A stretch of DNA of 64,000 bases, from NCBI RefSeq assembly GCF_003031675.1, contig NZ_PYWX01000091.1, forward strand, positions 41,810 through 105,809. Direction: 5' to 3'. How positions within the stretch are numbered: position 1 is the stretch's first letter; the number at the start of each line of letters is the position of its first letter. Under the pieces are notes generated by a model. The model saw nothing but the letters and a program-made list of their open reading frames with translations. It did not search any database and was not told the origin of the DNA. The stretch is from Pseudomonas palleroniana. Lineage in GTDB: Bacteria; Pseudomonadota; Gammaproteobacteria; Pseudomonadales; Pseudomonadaceae. This document shows positions 15,477 through 24,173 of the stretch, one piece after another. The position numbers and the translations under genes are program-made.

Positions 15477-17588
15477 TTACCAATCCACGGCGTAACTCAC
15501 GCTGAAGGTACGACCCTCGGCATTCGGGTACGGCGCACGCGCGTTGGCCTGGGCGAACATGTTCTGGTAGTTGCGGTTGCTGAGGTTATAGATGGCCCCT
15601 TCCAGGCGACCCACCGGCAGCCTGACCGAACCCAGCAGGTCGACCAGGGTGTAACCCTGGATATCGCGACCGTTGTTGTCCTTGAACGCGGCATCATAGT
15701 CGTCCAGGCGCATGGCTTGCAGGCGCAGGCTGTAATCGTCGTGGTTATAGCCGACAAAGGCGGTGGTCTTGGCCGGGGAGATGCGTGTGGCAGGCAGGTC
15801 GATCCATTTACCGTTCTGCTGGGTCTCGCCTTTTGCATAGGCGTACGTGCCGCCGACGGACCACTGATCAGTGACGTTGTAGGTCAGGCTGGTTTCGATA
15901 CCGCGTACACGTTCTTTCTGGTTGATCAGGCGCAACACGCGGTCATTGGCGTCATAGAACTGGGTGACGTCCGAGGTATTTTCGTACGCCGTGACGCTGG
16001 CCAGCCACTTGTCCCAGTTGCCGCGCCAGCCCAGTTCATAGCTGTCGACCTTGAGTGCTTGGGCATTGAGTTTCTGGATGTCGTACTGGCTGTTGACGTC
16101 CCGCAGGAAACGCTGGATATCCGGCAGGGAAAAGCCCTGGCTGAAGTTGACGAACACATCCTGGTTTTCGCTCAGGTGGTACACCGCACCGAGGTTGTAG
16201 AGGGTATCGTCATATTTCAGGGTGCCGCCCGGCAAGGTTGCCCGGTTGCCGGTCTGAACGATTTCTCCATAGGCGATGCTGTCGGCAACGTTACTTTCGA
16301 TCCACTCGCGCCGGACGCCGCCGCGCAGGGTCCAGTCGTCGATGTCGTAGGACAGCTGACCAAAAATCGCCTTGGTGGTGGTCGTGATGTCCGGCCCCAG
16401 CTCGAAGGTGGTGCCGGTCTTGGTGTAGGTCAGACCATTGACCCGGTATTGATCGCCACGCTGGCGTGAGGTTTCGTGGTCATAGTCTGCGCCCCAGACC
16501 AGGTTGCCGGTCGCTGGGCCGATGTCGGGCATCTGCGTGTCGATGGCTGCACGCAGGCCGTAGACGTCCTGCACGCTGTTGTTATCGGAAACACCGGCGC
16601 GGCCCCGCGACAGGTCCGGGAAGAACAGCGCGTCGGCACGGCGCCAGTAACTTTCGACTTGCAGGCCCTGGCCGTAGAAATCCCTGTCGGTGTAATTGAG
16701 GTTGACCGCCTGGTTGTGGGTGAACGGTTGGTCGTCCAGGTCCAGGCCTTTTACCGCCACGGCGGTGTTGCTGTTGCGTGGGTCCTTGGTGTAACGGGTG
16801 TCCTGTTCATCTTTATAGTCTTGCAGCGACAGGCTGATCTTCTTGTCGTCATCCAGCTCGTAGCCGAAGCGGCCTTGAAGGTCGTAGGTATCGGTGTCCA
16901 TGTTGCTGCCCTGGGACGTGTCCTGGGGGATGCGCTTGCCGTTGCCATCGAACTGGTCGTTGCGTTGTACGCCGTTGGCCGACACGTACCAATCCACCGG
17001 GCCCTTGCGCCCCGTGGCACTTTGGAACGCCTCGTAGGCGAACCCCTTGTGGCTTAGATTGTTGCCGGCGGTCATGCCGATCTTGCTGCTGAACGCGAGG
17101 TCTTCACCTTTGTTGCGCTTGGTGATGATGTTGATGATACCGCCCGAAGCTCCGGCTCCGTAGACGCTGCTTGCGCCGGAGATCACTTCGATGCGCTCGA
17201 TGCTTTCCGGTGCCACGCTGTTGAGTTGGCGGAAGTTGTCGCGCGTCGCGTTCTGGGATACGCCGTCGATCAGGATCAGCGTGTTACGCCCGCGCAGGGT
17301 CTGGCCGAAGTTGCTCATACCGCCGCTGGACGGCGAAATGCCGGGTACCAGTTGCCCGAGGATATCCGCAACCCGTCGCCCTGCGCCCGCTTGCTGGCGG
17401 ATCTGGGCTTCATCGATCACCTGCACCGAGCCTGGGATCGCGGCAATGCTGGTTTCACTGCGCGTGGCCGAGACGACGGTGGCCTGTAATTGCAGGTTAG
17501 TGGGCGCAGCTTCGGATGAGTCGGCCCAAGCGGGTGTACTGATGGAGCCGATCAGAGGCAACAGTGCTGCCCATTGCGATTTTTTCAT
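15477..17588 (-). CDS. TonB-dependent siderophore receptor (IutA-like)
   Basis: This 703-residue outer-membrane receptor has a signal peptide, a TonB-box-like TVVSATRSE, a plug domain with LRGRNTLILIDGVSQNATRD and IERIEVISGASSVYGAGASG, and a 22-strand barrel ending in the terminal aromatic VSYAVDW. The plug resembles IutA, the aerobactin receptor, in the RQL...I-RIEVISGA-S-YG-G--GG-INI-TK pattern. This supports a carboxylate or citrate-based siderophore as ligand (inference). The ATG at 17588 is preferred, with AAAGG seven bases upstream; a TTG or another ATG would add a few residues. It lies 11 bases after the MFS gene in the same operon as the siderophore synthetase. Confidence 0.9.
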   Translation of the reverse strand: MKKSQWAALLPLIGSISTPAWADSSEAAPTNLQLQATVVSATRSETSIAAIPGSVQVIDEAQIRQQAGAGRRVADILGQLVPGISPSSGGMSNFGQTLRGRNTLILIDGVSQNATRDNFRQLNSVAPESIERIEVISGASSVYGAGASGGIINIITKRNKGEDLAFSSKIGMTAGNNLSHKGFAYEAFQSATGRKGPVDWYVSANGVQRNDQFDGNGKRIPQDTSQGSNMDTDTYDLQGRFGYELDDDKKISLSLQDYKDEQDTRYTKDPRNSNTAVAVKGLDLDDQPFTHNQAVNLNYTDRDFYGQGLQVESYWRRADALFFPDLSRGRAGVSDNNSVQDVYGLRAAIDTQMPDIGPATGNLVWGADYDHETSRQRGDQYRVNGLTYTKTGTTFELGPDITTTTKAIFGQLSYDIDDWTLRGGVRREWIESNVADSIAYGEIVQTGNRATLPGGTLKYDDTLYNLGAVYHLSENQDVFVNFSQGFSLPDIQRFLRDVNSQYDIQKLNAQALKVDSYELGWRGNWDKWLASVTAYENTSDVTQFYDANDRVLRLINQKERVRGIETSLTYNVTDQWSVGGTYAYAKGETQQNGKWIDLPATRISPAKTTAFVGYNHDDYSLRLQAMRLDDYDAAFKDNNGRDIQGYTLVDLLGSVRLPVGRLEGAIYNLSNRNYQNMFAQANARAPYPNAEGRTFSVSYAVDW

Positions 17589-17599
17589 TACCATGCCTT

Positions 17600-18811
17600 T
17601 CAATTATTAGAAGTATTGACAGAAAAAACGGATATCACGGATGTGCGGGTGTACGAGCGGATGGCGCGGATACCCAGGGCAGCCAGGGCGTAGGTGAGCG
17701 CGACCAGCCAGAAGCTGTGGGCCAGGCCGACCATTCCCATGCCGATGCCGCCCAGCAAGGCGCCGCACAGAGCGCCCGCCTTGGCGGCGCTGTTACCCAG
17801 GCCCAGTGCAAAACCCTGTTGCGCGGGCGCGACGGTGTTGGCGATCAATGTGTAGGCAACCGGCAGCAGCGCGCCTTGCCACAGGCCCCAGAGCAACCGG
17901 CTGGCGAGGAAGCCGAACCATTCGCTGGCGATTGCGGTGCACGCCAGGGTCAAGGCACAGGCCCATGTGACCCATTCGATGATGCGCAGCGTGTATGCCG
18001 GTGGGTGCCGGTCAAACAGGCGGCCCCACAGGGGCGCCGACAGCGCCAGGGTCAATGCGCTGGCGGCATAGCTGGCACCAATCAACCAGGCCGGTGCGTG
18101 TAAGACATCGGCGACGTACAAGGCATAAAACGGCTGGGGCATCATCTTGGCGGCCTGGATCAGCACGATGATCCCCAGCATCGCCCCAAGCCAGCCTTTG
18201 GGCAGGGCGGTGGGCGTGGACTTGTGTTTCGAGCGCACGCGTCGGGTATCGCCGGGCAAGAACAGGCTGACCACCGCACACGACAGGCAGACGGCCGTGG
18301 CGCTGTAGCAGAGCAGGGCGAACCCCGAGACATCCATCAGCCAGCCGCCCAATACGGGGCCGGCCAATGAACCCACGGCGGTCGCCGACTGCAGGCGCGC
18401 CATGATGTGACCGCGCCCGCTGGCGCCACAGCAGGCCAATGCGTAGGCTTGAGCTGCCGCGATAAAGCCGGCCAGCGCGCCCTGCGCCACACGGATGGCC
18501 ACCAACAGCCAGGGATCGAAGGTGATGGCGGCCAGCGCCTGGCAGGCCGCTAGTGCGAGCAGGGCCCGAATGATCATGGGCTTGTGGCCGGTGCGGTCAC
18601 CCAGGCGCCCCCACAGGGGCGTCAGGATCATCGCCGCCATCATCGGCCCGGCATATACCAGCGACGAAAGCAGGCCGGTGTAGTGGGCATTGGCGTCGCC
18701 AAGCAATTTCTGGATCTGCAGGGGCCAGAAGGGGCCACTCATTTCCATCGCCCCCATCGATACCAGCTGGATCACTACCAGCAGCCGCAGCGCTGTGCTG
18801 TTAGTGGGCAT
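17600..18811 (-). CDS. MFS transporter, probable siderophore exporter
   Basis: This 403-residue major facilitator has twelve predicted membrane segments and the loop motif GRLGDRTGHKP between segments 2 and 3, typical of drug:proton antiporters (MdtG/TetA-like). It lies between the siderophore synthetase, whose end it overlaps by 11 bases, and the TonB receptor. Such MFS proteins commonly export the newly made siderophore (for example in aerobactin and legiobactin loci); import of the ferric form is the alternative. The ATG at 18811 is chosen; a GTG at 18823 would add four residues. Function is inferred from context. Confidence 0.85.
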   Translation of the reverse strand: MPTNSTALRLLVVIQLVSMGAMEMSGPFWPLQIQKLLGDANAHYTGLLSSLVYAGPMMAAMILTPLWGRLGDRTGHKPMIIRALLALAACQALAAITFDPWLLVAIRVAQGALAGFIAAAQAYALACCGASGRGHIMARLQSATAVGSLAGPVLGGWLMDVSGFALLCYSATAVCLSCAVVSLFLPGDTRRVRSKHKSTPTALPKGWLGAMLGIIVLIQAAKMMPQPFYALYVADVLHAPAWLIGASYAASALTLALSAPLWGRLFDRHPPAYTLRIIEWVTWACALTLACTAIASEWFGFLASRLLWGLWQGALLPVAYTLIANTVAPAQQGFALGLGNSAAKAGALCGALLGGIGMGMVGLAHSFWLVALTYALAALGIRAIRSYTRTSVISVFSVNTSNN

Positions 18812-20729
18812 GTGTGTCGGCACTCAGCGGGTTCGGCAGGCGCCCGACGATATCCGCGTGGCTCTCCAGCAAACGCATGCGCATGAAGGACTTGGCCGGC
18901 CATGCCTGCTCCAGCAGCGCTTTGCGTTCGGCTTCCCAGCGTTGGGGGGCGACGACGTCGCGCAATTGGTCAAAGCACTGGCTGACTTGGGCCGCCAGTT
19001 CGTTCCAGAGCAGCGCCTGGGGCATATCGAAATAACGTGCGCTGAGCAGCACCAGTTCGCCCAAGTGGCACATGAAGACGGTGTGCAACAGTTTGTCGCG
19101 TACAAAGCCCGCATCGTCGTACAGGGTCATCTTGGGATCATGCAGCTCGATGTCCAGGCCTTGGGCGTGCAAGGTCTGGCGGTCGATGCGGATATCGCCG
19201 AAATCACGCAGTAGCAGGCGGCTCAACTGCCCGTCCGCAGCCATGACCATGAAGGAGTTCTGCTGGTGGGCCTCGAATGCGACGCCATAGCGCAGGTACA
19301 TGCCGAGCAGGGCTGGCACGGCGATTGAGGCGTAGTCGCGAAAGAACCCGAGCATGGCGTCGGCATCGTCCCGGCCTTTGCTCAGGCGTACCCACTGCCT
19401 CAGCAGTGGCTGCCCGTGTTGGTCGATGGCAAACAGGCTGCCTACCGGAATGGCCAGCTCCCCCGGTTGAAGCTGACTCAGGGGGTTGTCACGGTAGAGC
19501 ACGGCCAGATGGCGGGAATGTTCGTCATTGGCTGGTTGAGGCTTGAAATGCACACCGATCCGCTCGGGCACGATGCTCAGCACCTTTTGAATCGCGGGCT
19601 CGCGCGCCAGGATCGTCAGCAGCAACTGGCTGATGCGCGGGCCCATGCGCGCCGAACGCGGCGACACCGTGCGCTGTACGCTGGTCAGGCGCAGCGAAAC
19701 AGGAAGCTTGACCATAGGGGTGTCAGCCCGGCCTTCAGGCAAGACCGTCCGGAAGGACATGGTGGGGTGGGCGGTGAACGCGACGATATCGGTCAGCACC
19801 AGCAGACGGTCACCTATCTCGTTGGCGAACAACTGGGGAAGCTCCTGGCGAGCTTGCCAAGGGTGGGCGGGCAGCGGCAGATAGTCGCTGGCTTCAAGGC
19901 CCTGGGCGGTGAGTTCGGTCACCAGTTGTTGCGCCGCGTGGGGAAACTGGGTTTGCCACCACTGCCAGTAATCCGCGGTACCCGCCAGCGTTTCGACGTG
20001 GGCGTACTGGCGGTGCAACGCACAGAGGATGACCGGGAAACGCGCTTCGAACTCGGGTGAGAAATCAATCACTTGATCGGTGCCCAGGCCCAGTTTGGTT
20101 TTGTAGTTGGGGTGCCAGGGGTGACCCAGCGTGCCCCACTGTTCAAGCACGGAAGTCGGGTTGGCAACGCTGGGTTCGTCCTTGAGGTAGCGCAGCAGGT
20201 TGGCCTGATGGGCCGCGCTCATCGAGGCGTGCAGCCTGAGGCTCCATTGCTCGTGAAACGCCAGGCACAGCGTGTCGTTGACGAAACTGTCGTCGATCTC
20301 GGTATTGAGGCGGTTCAGAACCTGCGGGTCGGCAGGCGTCTCGAGGGCGTCGTTAAGCAACGTCAGCAACTGCGAGGGGAATTGGATCTTCTGGTCCGCC
20401 AGATTGACTTGGCAAAGCGTGATCGGGCCACGCAGGTCCCAACTGGCCATGCGACCTGGGCGCAGGTGCTCGAAATGCAGATGGGCGTTATCGGACAGTG
20501 GTAGCCGGCAGTGACCTTGCTGGTCATAGGTGAGTGCGTTGGAGTCCAGCAGCCCTTCACGAAACAGGGCCTGGATCAGGCGTTGAAAGCTGCGTTGTGC
20601 TGCGGGTACGAGGGTGTCGATCAGTGTGTCGAGAGTTATACGATGAGCCAGAAATTGCGGAGCCGCCAGGGCTTCCCCCCAGCGTTTAAGCAATGATTGC
20701 TCCGGTGCACTGCTGTATTCATTCGACAT
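18801..20729 (-). CDS. IucA/IucC family (NIS) siderophore synthetase
   Basis: The 642-residue enzyme belongs to the NRPS-independent siderophore synthetases, which use ATP to join citrate or another carboxylate to an amine or alcohol. It shows the family motifs GHPWHPNYKTKLG (near 200), PLPAHPWQ (near 290), the ATP-contact region HPTMSFRT (near 325) and a C-terminal FhuF-like half with LLRDFGDIRI. Length is normal, with no sign of decay. It is the first gene of the operon, with AAGGGAG before its ATG and a Fur-box-like sequence at 20774-20792. It is the only biosynthetic gene in the locus, so precursors must come from central metabolism. Confidence 0.92.
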   Translation of the reverse strand: MSNEYSSAPEQSLLKRWGEALAAPQFLAHRITLDTLIDTLVPAAQRSFQRLIQALFREGLLDSNALTYDQQGHCRLPLSDNAHLHFEHLRPGRMASWDLRGPITLCQVNLADQKIQFPSQLLTLLNDALETPADPQVLNRLNTEIDDSFVNDTLCLAFHEQWSLRLHASMSAAHQANLLRYLKDEPSVANPTSVLEQWGTLGHPWHPNYKTKLGLGTDQVIDFSPEFEARFPVILCALHRQYAHVETLAGTADYWQWWQTQFPHAAQQLVTELTAQGLEASDYLPLPAHPWQARQELPQLFANEIGDRLLVLTDIVAFTAHPTMSFRTVLPEGRADTPMVKLPVSLRLTSVQRTVSPRSARMGPRISQLLLTILAREPAIQKVLSIVPERIGVHFKPQPANDEHSRHLAVLYRDNPLSQLQPGELAIPVGSLFAIDQHGQPLLRQWVRLSKGRDDADAMLGFFRDYASIAVPALLGMYLRYGVAFEAHQQNSFMVMAADGQLSRLLLRDFGDIRIDRQTLHAQGLDIELHDPKMTLYDDAGFVRDKLLHTVFMCHLGELVLLSARYFDMPQALLWNELAAQVSQCFDQLRDVVAPQRWEAERKALLEQAWPAKSFMRMRLLESHADIVGRLPNPLSADTHAH

Positions 20730-20773
20730 GATGAACTCCCTTTGGTCATGTGGCGGCTGAAAAGTGCGCGAAT

Positions 20774-20792
20774 ATTATCGAGAATCATTACC
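20774..20792. promoter_or_regulatory. Fur-box-like operator
   Basis: The 19 bases starting ATTATCGAGAATC match 13 of 19 positions of the palindromic Fur consensus, with 12 of 13 matches in its strong half AGAATCATTACC plus flanks. They lie about 45 bases before the NIS synthetase start, the right place for iron repression. Confidence 0.65.
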
Positions 20793-20854
20793 AGTTGTCT
20801 ATTTGTTGCTGCATACAACTGAATCGTTTATGCGCGATGCTGATGACCAAAACG

Positions 20855-20883
20855 AAAAACCCCGCTCGAGGGCGGGGTTTTTG
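20855..20883. terminator. Rho-independent terminator after the 62-aa gene
   Basis: A strong stem AAAAACCCCGC/GCGGGGTTTTT with a small loop (CTCGAGG region). It follows the small minus-strand gene at 20937-21125 and lies upstream of the siderophore promoter, which it would insulate. Confidence 0.8.
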
Positions 20884-20936
20884 GGCGGTAGGGGCCTCAG
20901 CTGCGTGGGCTGGGGGCCTACTCGAATTTCAGAGTT

Positions 20937-21125
20937 TCAGGAGCTTTGTGCCTGGCGTTTCATTTCGAGAATTTCGAGCTCGTTTTTATAATTGTTGGCA
21001 TCGCTCTCGTTATGAAACATACCGACCAATACGTCTTGCTGATGGACATCCCAGATGTGAATCCCGTGAGCTACCGCTTCGTGGGACATATGTTCGTCGT
21101 CGCGTTCAGTTACTTTTACAGTCAT
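20937..21125 (-). CDS. Small conserved-type hypothetical protein (62 aa)
   Basis: The 62-residue acidic protein starts with MTVKVTERDDEHMSHEAVAH and has the core GIHIWDVHQQDVLVGMFHNESDA, with a helical, charged C-terminus. It has an ATG at 21125 with GGAG eight bases before it, and its own terminator at 20855-20883. Cysteines, signal sequence and membrane segments are absent, so it is likely cytosolic. Function is unknown. Several features support a real gene: ribosome-binding site, terminator and balanced composition. Confidence 0.65.
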   Translation of the reverse strand: MTVKVTERDDEHMSHEAVAHGIHIWDVHQQDVLVGMFHNESDANNYKNELEILEMKRQAQSS

Positions 21126-21343
21126 CTGCTTGCTCCAATCTCTGGTTGATCTGCGGCAAGTCGTCGCAGGCCTTTGTTATATATTTTGTTAGCTTGCTAA
21201 GTAAACTGATTTTGCGCGCAACAATTAATTGCAGAAACTGCAACAGTCCTGCAGGCCGCGCAAATAGCGACATTGCGTCGCAGAGGCTGGAGTTTTATGA
21301 CAGAAGTTTCATGTTGGCATCCGCCGATTGGCTAATCGACAGG

Positions 21344-21371
21344 CGAAAAAAAGCCCCGCATTCGCGAGGCT
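21344..21371 (-). terminator. Rho-independent terminator of purM-purN-DUF3108
   Basis: On the minus strand, AGCCTCGC pairs with GCGGGGCT (one wobble) around a GAAT loop, followed by seven T residues. It lies 19 bases beyond the DUF3108 stop. Confidence 0.85.
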
Positions 21372-21389
21372 CTTCGTCGTGTCGTTCGG

Positions 21390-22103
21390 TCAGTTGCCTT
21401 TGACAGGCTTGCCGTCAACGGTGCCGTCCAACAGCATGATGTTGTATTCCTTGCCGTCGGTTTCGACCTGACGCAGGGCAACCAGGATGCCGCCCCAGTC
21501 CTTGGCGAACCACATTTGGGTGATGCGCTTGGTCTGCGACGGATCGCGCACGCGCTCGACCTTGATTGCATCAATCGAGCCGGCCTTGGTCTGGACTTTT
21601 TCCGGGCCAATCACGCGGAAGTCGTAGGTGTCGGTGTCGGTGCCCTCAGCCACGCGGTAGCTCATGCTTTTTTTGCCGGCAGCCACATCGCGTTGCAAGG
21701 CCAACTGATAGGTCGACTTGTCGAGCATGCCGCTTTCGAGGGTGACGTTGACCGGGTCTTTGTTTTCGAAGCCGGTGATCTTGTTGGTCGCGTAGTCGAA
21801 GTCCAGGTTGATCTTCTTCGCCTTGCCCAGGCCGCCGCGTTCGAAGGTGTAGCTCTTGGGTTGCAGAGCGTCCTTCTCAACCTTGATCACGCTGGTTTCG
21901 GTGAGGCTGGCGATCATCATGGACGCCTTGAAGTTCAAGGTCCACGTGCCATCGCTGTTGTGGGTGAGGCTGCGTTCAGCCGAACCACTCATGGGCAACT
22001 GTTTCCAGTCGGCGGTGTAGCTGGCGGAGAAAGGGTGTAAATCTGCTGCTTGCACGGCTGGCAAAGCAAACAGCGCAAAAGCGAAGAGCAAGGCGCGACG
22101 CAT
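21390..22103 (-). CDS. DUF3108 periplasmic protein
   Basis: This 237-residue protein has a cleavable signal peptide (MRRALLFAFALFALPAVQAA) followed by a beta-rich domain that fits DUF3108 (FSASYTADWKQLPMSGSAER near the N-terminus, and QMWFAKDWGGILVAL near the end). It is expected in the periplasm; the molecular role is unknown. It follows purN by eight bases on the same strand and is the last gene before the terminator at 21344-21371. The purM-purN-DUF3108 order is the same as PA0945-PA0943. Confidence 0.88.
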   Translation of the reverse strand: MRRALLFAFALFALPAVQAADLHPFSASYTADWKQLPMSGSAERSLTHNSDGTWTLNFKASMMIASLTETSVIKVEKDALQPKSYTFERGGLGKAKKINLDFDYATNKITGFENKDPVNVTLESGMLDKSTYQLALQRDVAAGKKSMSYRVAEGTDTDTYDFRVIGPEKVQTKAGSIDAIKVERVRDPSQTKRITQMWFAKDWGGILVALRQVETDGKEYNIMLLDGTVDGKPVKGN

Positions 22104-22111
22104 AAAATCTC

Positions 22112-22762
22112 CTAGGTTCGAATCAAGTGGCCGCTGGCCGCGAGTAACTGGCCGTCCAATAATGCACCCTGCGCACCAAGAATCAACCGACCCTCGGCAA
22201 ACCAGCGAACTGCCAGCGGGTAAATCTTGTGTTCCTGGGCGTGAACCCGTTGCGCAAGCGTCTGCGCTGAGTCTGTCGACTCTACCGGAACCACTGCCTG
22301 TACGACCAGAGGTCCGCCATCGAGTTCCTCGGTAACGAAGTGAACGCTGCAGCCATGCTCGGTGTCGCCGGCGTCGAGCGCACGCTGATGGGTGTGCATG
22401 CCTTTGTACTTGGGCAGCAGGGAAGGGTGGATATTGAGCAGGCGCCCTTCATAGTGGCGCACGAAGCCAGCGCTGAGAATGCGCATGAAGCCGGCAAGGA
22501 CCACGAGTTTGGGGTTGAAGGCGTCGATGAGTTCGATCAAGGCGTTGTCGAAGGCTTCGCGGCCGTCGAAAGCCTTGTGATCCAGGTCCCGGGTTTCAAT
22601 GCCCGCGTCCCTGGCGCGTTGCAGGCCGTAGGCGTCGCTGCGGTTGGAAATCACCGCAGCGATGCGCACCGGGCTGTCGCCGGTGCGCGTGCTGTCGATC
22701 AGGGCCTGCAAGTTACTGCCGGTGCCGGAAAGCAGCACCACGACATCACAGGTCTGAGACAT
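22112..22762 (-). CDS. purN: Phosphoribosylglycinamide formyltransferase
   Basis: PurN transfers the formyl group of 10-formyltetrahydrofolate to GAR in purine synthesis. The 216 residues show the phosphate loop LLSGTGSNLQAL near 10-20, the catalytic HPSLLPKYKG near 108 and the DTEHGCSVHFVTEELDGGP region. The ATG at 22762 overlaps the purM stop (TGATG), so the two steps are translated together. A TTG one codon upstream is also open but less likely. Confidence 0.95.
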   Translation of the reverse strand: MSQTCDVVVLLSGTGSNLQALIDSTRTGDSPVRIAAVISNRSDAYGLQRARDAGIETRDLDHKAFDGREAFDNALIELIDAFNPKLVVLAGFMRILSAGFVRHYEGRLLNIHPSLLPKYKGMHTHQRALDAGDTEHGCSVHFVTEELDGGPLVVQAVVPVESTDSAQTLAQRVHAQEHKIYPLAVRWFAEGRLILGAQGALLDGQLLAASGHLIRT

Positions 22763-23820
22763 CAATGGGCCTTGAGGTTCTTCAGTTCAACCTGAGCCGC
22801 GCCTTCCGGGGCGGTTGCGATCTGGCCGATGACCCAAGGCTGCTCGCCGGCTTCGCGCAGTACGTTCAGCGCGGTTTCAACCTGGTCTTGTGCCACGCAG
22901 ATGACCATGCCGACGCCGCAGTTCAGCACGCGGTGCATCTCGGTTTCGTCGACGTTGCCTTTTTCTTGCAGCCAGTCGAATACCGCAGGACGCTGCCAGC
23001 TGGCCACGTCGACGATCGCCTGGGCGCCTTTTGGCAGAACGCGTGGAATGTTGTCCAGCAGGCCGCCGCCGGTGATGTGCGCCATGGCCTTGACTGCGCC
23101 GGTGTCCTTGATCAGTTTGAGCAGTGGCTTGACGTAGATGCGCGTCGGGGCCATCAGCAGATCGGTCAGTGGCTTGCCGTCGAGCTGGGTGTTTTCGATG
23201 TCGGCGCCGGACACTTCGATGATCTTGCGGATCAGCGAGTAACCGTTGGAGTGCGGGCCGGACGATGGCAGTGCAAGCAGGGCGTCACCGGCGGCGACTT
23301 TGGTGCCGTCGATGATCTCGGCTTTTTCCACGACGCCAACGCAGAAGCCGGCCAGGTCGTAGTCTTCGCCTTCGTACATGCCTGGCATTTCAGCGGTTTC
23401 GCCGCCGACCAGGGAGCAACCCGACAGTTCGCAACCGGCGCCGATACCGGTGACCACTTGCGCGGCGGTGTCCACGTTCAGCTTGCCGGTGGCGTAGTAG
23501 TCGAGGAAGAACAGGGGCTCGGCACCGCAGACCACCAGGTCGTTGACGCACATGGCAACCAGGTCGATGCCGATGCTGTCGTGCTTGTTCAGGTTCAGGG
23601 CCAGGCGCAGCTTGGTGCCCACGCCGTCGGTGCCGGAGACCAGCACAGGCTGCTTGTAGCCGGCCGGGATTTCGCAGAGGGCACCAAAACCGCCCAGGCC
23701 GCCCATGACTTCAGGGCGCGCAGTGCGCTTGGCGACGCTCTTGATGCGTTCGACCAATGCTTCACCGGCGTCGATGTCTACACCGGCGTCCTTGTAGCTC
23801 AGGGAGGGTTGCTTGCTCAT
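22762..23820 (-). CDS. purM: Phosphoribosylformylglycinamidine cyclo-ligase (AIR synthetase)
   Basis: PurM closes the imidazole ring of FGAM with ATP in purine synthesis. The 352 residues include SYKDAGVDIDAGEALV at the N-terminus, VSGTDGVGTKL near 62, the GIDLVAMCVNDL region near 84 and GGETAEMPGMY near 140, all diagnostic of the AIR synthetase family. Length is normal. It is the first gene of the purM-purN-DUF3108 unit, with a 353-base upstream gap shared with the divergent DUF2066 gene. Confidence 0.96.
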   Translation of the reverse strand: MSKQPSLSYKDAGVDIDAGEALVERIKSVAKRTARPEVMGGLGGFGALCEIPAGYKQPVLVSGTDGVGTKLRLALNLNKHDSIGIDLVAMCVNDLVVCGAEPLFFLDYYATGKLNVDTAAQVVTGIGAGCELSGCSLVGGETAEMPGMYEGEDYDLAGFCVGVVEKAEIIDGTKVAAGDALLALPSSGPHSNGYSLIRKIIEVSGADIENTQLDGKPLTDLLMAPTRIYVKPLLKLIKDTGAVKAMAHITGGGLLDNIPRVLPKGAQAIVDVASWQRPAVFDWLQEKGNVDETEMHRVLNCGVGMVICVAQDQVETALNVLREAGEQPWVIGQIATAPEGAAQVELKNLKAH

Positions 23821-24173
23821 GATCCAGGCCTTTAGGGGGGATTCAGGGGTAACGACCGAGCGGCCAGGGGCTTTTGGTAAAAGGCCCAGCCATTGACGGT
23901 CTGCGAAGGCGCGCGATTTTATCAGGCTTGAGGGGCAGCGGCCATCCTCGCGCCGACGGGCAGGGCTATAAAGGTTAAAAAACGCGGTTAAAAATGCTAA
24001 TCGCCGCTCTCGTCGTGTGTATTAAGGTATAGCCTTAACCCGCTATCGTTATGACAGTACGAAAACTTACCGGGCTCCTGTGAATGTTTTGTCGGTCGGT
24101 GTGGTCACAGCCTTGCCGAGCCGAGTTCAGGCGGCCTGTTCTACCCGTTAATTTTGTCGTTCGGGAATCTTCC
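23821..24173. other. Intergenic region between purM and the DUF2066 gene
   Basis: This 353-base gap holds the two divergent promoters. No coding frame is convincing. The only structured element I see is the perfect inverted repeat TTAAGG-N5-CCTTAA at 24022-24038. Confidence 0.6.
24022..24038. promoter_or_regulatory. Inverted repeat in the purM / DUF2066 intergenic region
   Basis: Perfect 6-5-6 dyad TTAAGG-TATAG-CCTTAA about 135-200 bases from both divergent starts. The symmetric shape suggests a protein-binding site. No known Pseudomonas regulator is recognised. Confidence 0.35.
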
